Shown here one piece after another: positions 24,133 through 31,546 of a stretch of 31,546 nt of DNA (position 1 is its first letter; the number at the start of each line of letters is the position of its first letter). The notes beneath the pieces are model-generated. The model was not told where the DNA came from and searched no databases. It saw only the letters and a program-made list of their open reading frames with translations. Source of the stretch: Entomortierella parvispora (taxonomy: Eukaryota; Mortierellomycota; Mortierellomycetes; Mortierellales; Mortierellaceae); the NCBI GenBank assembly GCA_963573315.1, contig CAUYJH010000024.1, forward strand, positions 1 through 31,546, in the 5' to 3' direction. A program made the translations under genes and the position numbers.

Positions 24133-24456
24133 GCCTTCGCTTCCCCGACTGACTTGCATCTCTCCATCTGCATCTCCTCGTCATTCATCCCTCTTCTCAT
24201 CATCCCCCTGTCCTCTTGCTCCAACCCGCAGAGCACCCTGCATTCGCTCCCATCCTTCCTCTTCCCGTGTTGACTCCTGGTCTTTCCCCACTTCCGTTCT
24301 ATTTTGGGTTCCTCCGCCCTCTTTGGTCTTTCTCAGGAACAGCACCCTTTTTTTCTCTTCTTTCTCGTCCATCTTGCTTCTCCTTCAACATACCAGTCTG
24401 TTCAACAAACATCCTGCTGACAGACTCACCGCCCAACACCATAACTGTCATATACA

Positions 24457-26633
24457 ATGTCCGCCATTCAACCACGATGGTACCATGCTTCCGTGAGTCT
24501 TTTTATTTTATTTTATTTTTTTTACTATTACAATTCAAGAGCACAGCATTAACTTGCGGCGGCCAACTTTTACTAACATCCGGCCCTCATTCTAGACCCT
24601 TGTCAATAATACTCTCTACATCACCGGAGGAACAACACAGGACAGCACAGGCAAGGCTTCGATTCTCGCCGAAACTGTGACATTGGACCTGGGCCAAGCT
24701 TGGTCAATAGACAGCCCCGCGTTCTCCCATCTCGCCAGTCTCTCGTTCCCTGTCAGCGGCCATTCTTTGAGTGGAGTCCAAGGCACGTCCCAGATCCTCC
24801 TTGCTGGAGGGGAATCCTCCACAGTCCTATCTTCTTCACCGATCCTCGTCTTTGACACAGCAGCCGCCACTGGCGCATGGTCTGCACCGAGTCTTACCAA
24901 GAACCAAACGGCGGGCTTTCACCGACTCTACCATGCTTCGATCACCACTGGCAAAGATGGCACATTCCTGCAAGGAGGTTACCTAACCACCCCCGCCAAT
25001 AACACCGTCGTGTCTTCTTTGGTCACTTTGAAAAACACAAACAACTTTTTACCTCTGGGAACAGCACCGGTCTCATTGGCGACAAGCCCGCCCGCGCTGG
25101 CACGGCACACAATGACTTTAACCACAGATGGTCAGGCCGTCATTCTTGGAGGGGTCAATTCACAAGGAACAGTCGCCAACTTGTCCGTGGCCTATGTTAT
25201 GAATACACAGGCCAGCAGCGCAGGGTGGAAAACACAACCGTTGGCAGGAACAGCGCCAGATCCGCGCATGGCCTTCTCGACAGTGATGGTCAATGCGACT
25301 ACCATGCTCGTGTACGGAGGCACCGCAGACCTGAAAACCGCCCTCTCTTCTGCATATTACCTCGACCTTCCTTCCTGGACTTGGTCCTCACCAGCTGCTC
25401 AAGGAGAGGCTCCTTCACTCTTTGGACATACCGCGGTCATGGCTGGCACTTCCATGGTTGTTTCATTTGGTAAGCGGCTGTCGCCCTTTTATTTTGAGAT
25501 TTTTTTTTCTTTCTTCTTTGTCTCTCTACCCACGGTTGTACGACGTGCGATAATACACTCTTTTGTTGCTGTTGAGAAACCGGATCGTGGAGGAGGGTGT
25601 CGGGCCGATCGTGCGATTTGGTGCTAAACAAAGAGTAGTGTGGGTGGAGATATTGGGAACAACAAAAAAAAGAGAGCCCCCCCTTTTCCTCGTTCTCGGT
25701 GGTTGCTCTTGTTGTTGACAATGGCTCGCAAGGTTCATTTGTCGAACGGATGATTGCCAGATGGAGAACCGCAAGGGGTGGGGCAGACAGGGATGAAAAT
25801 AGAAAGGAAGGAGGAGGATAAAGAACAATGGTAACTCGATACTCATATATTCTTGTATTTTTCTTCCTTAAATAGGCCTGTCTTCACAAGGAGTACCACC
25901 GCAGAACAACATTGCACTCTTGGACACCAGCTCGAATACATGGACGACACAGTATCGTCCTGTGGGTATGGTCGATCCACAGGCGCCGACTTCGGGTAGT
26001 GGTGGCCGTTTGAGTGTCGGAGCAGTACTCGGGATTGGATTCGTGGTGACGGCGGCTATTGTGGGTGGGGCGTTTTATACGCTGGTACGACGAAAGAAAA
26101 AGCGGACAAGGAACACATTGGCTCGAGAGAACCAGGCGGATCAAACTCCTCGATCAGCCATTCGGAGGCAGGCCTCGAATAGCAGTCAGGGTGTTTTCGG
26201 AAGCATGGCAAACTTGTTGGGCTTTGGATCTTCTTCCAAGGGGGGCGCAAGAGGACGAGGACGACGTGGAGACAAGGGTGATGATGGGGGTTCGAATGCA
26301 CGGTATTCGGATATGGCGATGCATTCTCATCCAATGATGATTACTTCTCGGATGGCACAAATGGGCTATTCACCAGTCAGTCTTGGCTACCCCGAGACTG
26401 TTGTACAGCATGGGTGTGGTCAAGTGCCGGTCGCGAGCTACATCTATCCAAACCAGGCCTGTGTCGAGACGGAAAAAGAGATCCAGGATGGGTCCGAGAC
26501 TTTGGTGGTGTACCATATGTTGACGCAGGCGCAACAGGAAGCCCTCAAGCTGGACCATCAGCAAAACTCGCATTCATCCATATCAGCAACGACAGCTACC
26601 AACAAGAGCAAGTTGTTTGAGCTGGATCAATGA
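24457..26633 (+). CDS. Kelch-repeat single-pass membrane protein
   Basis: Exons are 24457..24492 (12 codons), 24596..25469 and 25876..26633, in frame, 555 residues. The introns are 103 and 406 nt. Residues 1 to about 330 form kelch blades, each with a hydrophobic run ending in GG: NNTLYITGG, QAVILGG, TMLVYGG, with W/Y-containing loops (NTWTTQY). One transmembrane helix follows at about 349-374 (LSVGAVLGIGFVVTAAIVGG), then a stop-transfer cluster RRKKKR and a Ser/Gly/Gln-rich cytosolic tail of about 180 residues. Kelch domains form beta-propellers for protein or sugar contacts; fungal proteins of this layout are usually cell-surface proteins of unknown role. The first ATG in the leader begins directly in a kelch repeat and gives no signal peptide, which is odd for this topology. 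An upstream exon might have been missed. A T19 tract and AATAAA (about 26682) follow the stop. Confidence 0.8.
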
Positions 26634-26991
26634 AGCACACTTTTTTTTTTTTTTTTTTTATGTCAAAATCTGTACTCACAAATAAATTAATATCTAGACT
26701 AATAAACTTGAAGAAAGACTGTCATAACAAGTTAGAGAGTAAGTTATTAATATAGGAAGAGAATGGGGGAGGGGGATATATATATAAACTTGATAACTTA
26801 TATAGAAGGTAATGGAAAAAGTTTTGGGAAAAGGAGGATATATATGTTACATACAACAGGGTATGGGAAAGGACACTGACAAGGAGAGGGGAGGTGAACA
26901 GAAAAGATGCAGAAAGATAATAAAAAAGGAGTACAAAAAAAAAAAAAAAAAAAAAACCACTCAACCAGTGAGTGGGTGGGAAAGAGGCGTC
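26634..26991. other. Convergent 3' flanks of the kelch and first zinc-finger genes
   Basis: This is AT-rich DNA with a T19 tract (26641-26659), an AATAAA for the kelch transcript, TATATA runs at about 26777-26785, and an A22 tract (26935-26956). The A22 tract lies just past the zinc-finger gene's stop. No gene is seen. Confidence 0.6.
26682..26690 (+). terminator. Polyadenylation signal of the kelch gene
   Basis: AAATAAATT occurs about 50 bases after the stop codon at 26633, behind a T19 tract. Confidence 0.55.
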
Positions 26992-29008
26992 CTACTGATG
27001 GTAGTGTCTAACTCTCCAGTTTTGATACACTTCAGGATGTGTGGGTTTGACATGACGATCAAGAGAGCTCTTGTCAACAAAGTCCTTTGCGCAGAATTCA
27101 CATTTGAATTTTCGGAGGTCATCTCGTTCGTGCTGCTTCTTGTAGTGATCCACAAGGTTGTTCCGACGACTGTTATGGATCTTGCCGCATGGAATACCAG
27201 TCGTCTTGTCCTCAAAAGTGCACTGAAAGCCACCGCCATCAAGATCCCTCGTCATGTGGCTTGTACCGACTTGGTACTTTCTAGATGTGCTCTTTTTGGT
27301 CTCGGAAGGTTGATCTTGTTTTCTTTGGGAAGGCATTGGGGTTGGACTCGAGATCGAGGATGTTGGGACAGGAGCAGCTAAATAGGAACAAGAAGCAGAA
27401 TCGGTGGATATCTGCAAGGATGAAGAGAAATAAGAGGGGGTCTTCTCATATCGCGTGCCATTCGCGTCCAATGAAGTATAACTAGAGCCACCATTTACAC
27501 GATCCTCGGCCATGTAGCTTGTGTCAACCTGGTGCTTCTTAGCCTTGCCCTGGTTGATCTCGGAGGACTGTTTTCTTTTAGTGGAGGATGGCTTTTGGGC
27601 AAGCTCCGAGATGTTGGGCGTCTGAGGAGGAGCAGCCAAAGAGGGACTGGAGGTAGCCCAGCTGGATGAAGAAGATCCTTGAAAAAAAGGGTTCTGCTCA
27701 GGCTCTGGTGTGAGAGTCTGATAATGAGGGGTGTTAGACGGATACATATCCTGCATGGATGAAACCCCTCGTAGTGGTGTCGCCGGGGTCGCATCTGTGG
27801 CCAAGGGCGGAGGCGTGAGAAGAGACGAAAGCGATGCAGATGTCGGCAAAGGTGGTGTCGATGGGATCTGAAGGGTAGCTGCCTCTGATGATGTTGACGA
27901 AAAATTTCTTGATAACCAGGCCGCCTGTTCCTCGACTGACCGAGGCACTGGCGACGATAAGTGGGAGGAGAAGTATAATCCCCCCGGCGATGACATGGAC
28001 CCCATTTCAGGTCTGGCCAAGGGAGAGGCGATCCTCAATTGAGAGGACAACTCGAGAGGCGATGGAGATGAACGCTCTAAATCCACTTCAGATGACAAGA
28101 AACCTGGTGAGGGTGCCGCCACAGCCGTGTTTGTGGCGAAGGAGTAAAAAGGGGAGGACACCCTAAATGTTGTCATAGCTGGAGAGGACAGCCCCGCTTG
28201 AGAGGCCAACCCCAACCGAAAGAACGACTTCGATTGAGAGAGCGACCCTGATTGGGAGAACGGCCCCGACTGAGAGGACGACCCCAACTTAGGGGATGGT
28301 CCCAACTGAAGTGGTGATCGCAATGATGATGGAAGTGAATTCACTGCGTTCGCTGCCCACAGCGACAACGTCTGCGGTGGGAATGATGAAGATCCAGAGG
28401 GGATGTTTTGAAGACCATCATTCGCGCTCTGGGTGACACTTGAAGGCAGCCTAGGAGAGTCAGTCGCAAGTGTGCGTCCATAATCTCCAGTTCGGCCAAA
28501 ACTCTGGCTCTCTAGGTCAGGAAGCTTCGAAGCTGGGCAAAAAGGTTGACCCACTTGAATATCACGTCTCCAAATACCGTTCGGTGGGATGAAGCTAGAG
28601 TTGAAATCAGGTAACGGTGGGGCTCGAACCGTCAGATTCACAATCTCGTTTGCCTGCAGTGTGAGGCGAACAAGCAGTGGCGACAGCTGGTCCGGAGGAT
28701 ACACTATCAATTGCAGAATCGGATAGGTGAACCCATCGTAGTAGCCCTTATTTTCTTCCACTTTCAAGGTATCTGGGAACTGAACGGGTTTGGGTGACCA
28801 AAGCTCAATGGTAATGAGAACCCCCGAGTTCTTCTTGTAGTCGTACTGAGCCTGAGTTCCTGCAGGGCTCGTCTTCAATATCGCAAGCTGATGACAGCGG
28901 GGACTTGGATTTAGAGATTCCAAGAGAATAGGACCTGGGGTTTGCTCCCTGCCGTTGGAGTCGACATTTGGCTAAGAGGAGGTGTAACCAGGTGTCAGAG
29001 AATTTCCG

Positions 29009-29041
<33 letters not shown>

Positions 29042-29379
29042 GTGGCACAAGTCAGAACGAACAGCTTGTGATTGGGAGAAGTAAAAAGAGAGAAAGGCGA
29101 TGATCCAGCGATGATCGTTTCCCCTAGCCAAAAGAACCGCTCACAAAGACCCAGAGGACTCTGGTTAGGACTTACGCCATTCTCGACTGGGAATGGTCTG
29201 TAGGCTGTTGGATCATTGGGTTGCAGGGGCTGAAGGAGGGTATCATTGCTGTAGCTCTGTTGGTCGACCATGTTCTCAGATATCGTCAGGTACGTTTCTG
29301 AATTTTCACCCTCATCGCTTGAATTATCACACTTCAGATGCGAGAGTTGCGACAAGGATCCTCCTCTCTGATAGCTCAT
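26992..29379 (-). CDS. C2H2 zinc-finger protein with a conserved-looking N-terminal domain
   Basis: Exons are 29379..29176 and 28971..26992, in phase, 727 residues. The 204-nt intron holds a T28 tract just before the acceptor. After an acidic/Ser-rich start, residues about 85-200 form a globular-looking block: a start around SPRCHQLAILKTSP, then VLITIELWSPKPVQFPD, then YPILQLIVYPP. I cannot assign this block to a family. The middle (about 200-630) is very rich in Ser/Pro with degenerate repeats of the form (L/P)SQSGSxSQS, probably disordered. Two zinc fingers end the protein. The first, about 650-685, has a long C-x9-C spacing (CTFEDKTTGIPC) and ends HYKKQH. The second is normal, C-x2-C-x12-H-x4-H (CEFCAKDF ... 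HVKPTH). A sequence-specific DNA-binding transcription factor in the nucleus is likely. It sits in tandem with a second zinc-finger gene. Confidence 0.75.
29009..29036. repeat. A28 tract (T28 on the coding strand) in the zinc-finger gene's intron
   Basis: 28 uninterrupted A on the plus strand, about 40 bases from the splice acceptor on the coding strand. It has the same length as the tract in the PARP-like gene's intron. Confidence 0.95.
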
Positions 29380-29695
29380 TTTTTTTTTGTATGATTACTC
29401 GAGAAAGAAGTTGCACGGCGATCGGCTTTATGGAAGTGAGATATGATGCGTGAATGAACTGGTAAGGTGGGAAACTGGGTGGGCGAGTAGGTGGGCGAGA
29501 ACGGGGAAGGGTTGACTTAGTGGATGTGGAGGAAGGAGAAGAAAGTGTTTGCTTATGTGCTGAGGAGCTGAAAGGGCCGAGTAAGAGTGACGGAACGGGC
29601 AGGGGAAATGATGGTTACAATTGACGAGAAAGAGAGAAAAAAATAAAAAAAAAAGAAAGGAAAGAGGACATTCCCTCGTCTGTTGTGCCAATCGA

Positions 29696-29703
29696 TATAT
29701 ATA
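29696..29703 (-). promoter_or_regulatory. Possible TATA box of the first zinc-finger gene
   Basis: TATATATA, 317 bases before the first zinc-finger gene's ATG. The distance is longer than for its neighbours, so this is uncertain. Confidence 0.35.
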
Positions 29704-29792
29704 CCAAGGGCGCGAAGGCAATTGGAGATAAAGCAAGTGAAGCGTTTTCGAAGCAGGTGCATTGGCGGTATTTTTTTTTTGGTTCGTTTTTT

Positions 29793-29798
29793 TTTATT
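29793..29798 (-). terminator. Polyadenylation signal of the second zinc-finger gene
   Basis: AATAAA on the minus strand about 50 bases after the stop at 29847. It is followed by T/A-rich sequence. Confidence 0.5.
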
Positions 29799-29846
29799 TC
29801 AATTGACTAAGATCTGGACAGAGGGCATAGGATAAAGGACACTATG

Positions 29847-30803
29847 TCAAATGGAGGGTGGGGTATGGGTGCAAGTCCGGGAACGAGGGCCCACGTTACA
29901 GGCGGTGGTGCCGGTGACAACAAAGTCCATGCACAAGTGGCGCTTCTTACAAAACGAGTAATGATGGCGGTTGCGATCTTCGTGCCTCTGGAAATGTTCA
30001 TCACACCCAGGGTGATTGCAGGCGATCGAGAGTACGTTAGAATGCAGGCGCCAATGCCTTTCCAGGTTTCCCTTGGATTCGAGATGAGCACCGCATGGCT
30101 GAGTCGTAGGAGAGATCCCATTAGCTTCGTCTTGATCGGGAACCTGAACCAAGCACTTGAAATACTTAAACACCCCACTGTGGTTCTGCTTGAAATGCTT
30201 TGTCAAGTTCCACTGCCTGGTATATGGCAATCCACACACTGAACACTCGAAAGGTCTCTCTTTGTCGGAAGGCCGCTGAATCTTTGTGCTCTTCACATTC
30301 GCGTCGGAAACCACTGGGTGCCCAGATCGATTCAGCCTAGCTGGCGATTCGACTACCACCCAACAGTGATCAGGCATTGACAACCTCTCTTCCCCTTCAT
30401 TCTCATCCCCCTCTTCTTCCTCACAGCCACCACCTTCTCCTCTATGACTCCTACTTTGCTGCTCGTTTTCTACAGCACCATTTGAGTATAAATGGTCAAA
30501 AGATTCTACAGTTTGAGGCTCCGCTGAAAAGTCACGCGTCAATGGCTGTGGAGTCAGGCCCATGGAGTTGGTCTGTGCCGCGATGGGGCCCAAGGTCTCC
30601 GAAAATGGGCTCTCGTAGACTCGTTGTTCTATCGTTGACCAAAAGACACGATCATCCAGGAACAGACTTTCCTCTTCTTCGGAATAAGGGTATAAAAATT
30701 CGCCACAGTCTTCTTCTTGGTTCCGCAGATATTTCGGATCGACAGGATTATCCTTCCAAGACTTGAAGACACCGTGGCCAGATTGAAGGAAATGATGGGC
30801 CAT
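29847..30803 (-). CDS. C2H2 zinc-finger protein, single exon
   Basis: The product has 318 residues if it starts at 30803 (MAHHFLQSG). An in-frame ATG at 30869 would add 22 residues, but it lies only about 32 bases after the TATA box, too near for a leader. The 30803 ATG also has a good context (GAAATGG) after a pyrimidine-rich leader. Residues 1 to about 185 are acidic and aromatic-rich, with an EEEEGDENEGEE run; this could be an activation region. The C-terminal third has zinc fingers: a classical one (CSVCGLPYTRQW ... HFKQNH), a second with a long insertion between its cysteines (FKCLV to QPCGAHLE, ending HWRLH), and a third with C-x4-C spacing (CNHPGCDEHF ... HEDRNRHH). A further Cys/His-rich tail follows. 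A nuclear DNA-binding regulator is likely; its targets are unknown. The tandem order with the upstream zinc-finger gene may reflect an old duplication, though similarity outside the fingers is not visible. Confidence 0.75.
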   Translation of the reverse strand: MAHHFLQSGHGVFKSWKDNPVDPKYLRNQEEDCGEFLYPYSEEEESLFLDDRVFWSTIEQRVYESPFSETLGPIAAQTNSMGLTPQPLTRDFSAEPQTVESFDHLYSNGAVENEQQSRSHRGEGGGCEEEEGDENEGEERLSMPDHCWVVVESPARLNRSGHPVVSDANVKSTKIQRPSDKERPFECSVCGLPYTRQWNLTKHFKQNHSGVFKYFKCLVQVPDQDEANGISPTTQPCGAHLESKGNLERHWRLHSNVLSIACNHPGCDEHFQRHEDRNRHHYSFCKKRHLCMDFVVTGTTACNVGPRSRTCTHTPPSI

Positions 30804-31546
30804 TTCGAAGGAGTGAAGGGAACAAGAGGAAGGAGTTGAAGAATGGTCAAAAAAAGACCACTCTCCCAAATATCTTGAACCCTGACTCGGGATCGGTTCC
30901 TTTTATACATTATAACGACTATAGATTGGCGGAGGTGTTTGTGGTTTGGTTTACAAGTATTTTGCGTAAAGTCAATTCCCTGTCCCTTTTTTTTCCGATT
31001 GACATTGGCAAAGGTCATTCTAAACATACTCATGCCCCATGATCTTGCTGGCATGGTCAGTGGCGTGATGCTTTTTTTGTGTTGTGTTTCGATTCATTGG
31101 GGGCATTCGACAAGGAGTCATGAAAGATAGCAATGCAAAGTCGATTCATGCGAGGACCCAGGCCTGTTCGATCGAATGACTACTTCGCCTTCAATTGAAT
31201 CGGAAGCATCAATTGCCTCTCCCAACAACTTTCGCCCCTGGCGCGGGAACCTAGCAGCAACATTTCATTGCCCTCCAGGCCGTAGGACCGCAACAGCCAA
31301 AGAGGTAGGGTCTTTCAGCATGGGCAAGATCATGAACGCCAATGATATATGAATTAGTTTGCAATTTATTATTTACACTCTGTACAACACAATGTGGACC
31401 AAAACACACAGAAGAAAACTCGAAGAGGAGAGAGACGTAGGAGGGGAGAGAGACAAATGAAGATGAAAATAAATAAATGACGTGGTGATCGTACATCACC
31501 TTCACTTTTGATCATTCGTTGGATGCAAACTTTTGGGTTTTGGGCG
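30804..31546. other. Right-edge intergenic region
   Basis: It contains the promoter of the second zinc-finger gene and otherwise nothing I can call. Short open frames have no recognisable content. An AT-rich stretch with AATAAATAAA lies at about 31467-31477; this might be the 3' end of a gene beyond the edge. Confidence 0.45.
30901..30907 (-). promoter_or_regulatory. TATA box of the second zinc-finger gene
   Basis: TATAAAA on the minus strand, 98 bases before the chosen ATG at 30803. The leader after it is pyrimidine-rich. The distance equals that of the thiolase gene's TATA box. Confidence 0.6.

Larger units (their letters stand above)
23126..24456. promoter_or_regulatory. Shared divergent promoter region with purine/pyrimidine strand switch
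   Basis: It separates the PARP-like gene (minus) from the kelch gene (plus). The plus strand is strongly purine-rich from about 23570 to 23940, including repeats. It turns strongly pyrimidine-rich from about 24060 to 24450. So both genes have CT-rich leaders on their own coding strands. No TATA box is evident on either side. No ATG occurs on the plus strand between about 24006 and 24457, which supports the kelch start. Confidence 0.6.
29380..29846. other. Region between the two zinc-finger genes
   Basis: It carries the first zinc-finger gene's leader (CT-rich on the coding strand) with a TATATATA at 29696-29703. It also carries the second gene's 3' end, with AATAAA on the minus strand at 29793-29798. 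No gene is seen. Confidence 0.5.

Overview
The window looks like nuclear DNA of a filamentous fungus, most likely an early-diverging one of the Mortierella type (Mortierellomycota). The reasons are: protein genes split by short GT-AG introns (46-605 nt); pyrimidine-rich leaders; long homopolymer and dinucleotide tracts in introns and intergenic DNA; a Crypton-type recombinase remnant; and an XPG-like nuclease and a multi-exon family whose style I associate, from memory, with Mortierella genomes. There are no operons and no bacterial signals.

Left third (1-9.9 kb) is accessory-like. It holds a divergent FEN1/XPG-like PIN nuclease that runs off the left edge (minus strand). Next, divergently, is the C-terminal remnant of a Crypton/Ndc10-like tyrosine recombinase (plus strand). 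An eight-exon gene of unknown function follows, with an apparent 2-nt loss at one splice donor (minus strand). After it come about 2.1 kb without a convincing gene, then a foldback (long inverted repeat) element close to a tRNA-Gly(GCC) gene.

Middle (10.4-21.0 kb) is conserved housekeeping. It carries a peroxisomal 3-ketoacyl-CoA thiolase with a PTS2 signal, a plasma-membrane-type Na+/H+ antiporter (Nha1/Sod2 family, five exons), and an HSPA12-type Hsp70-like ATPase with a long disordered head and a (GA)71 microsatellite inside its second intron. All three are on the minus strand.

Right third (21.6-30.9 kb) starts with a probable PARP-like ADP-ribosyltransferase (minus). It shares a 1.3 kb, strongly strand-asymmetric intergenic region with a divergently transcribed kelch-repeat, single-pass membrane protein (plus). 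Two C2H2 zinc-finger genes in tandem follow (minus). The last 0.7 kb holds only a promoter.

Exon boundaries were deduced by reading splice sites and checking that the frames join. All joins are in frame except one in the eight-exon gene. No genes here clearly form one pathway. The left third is the part most shaped by mobile or fast-evolving DNA.
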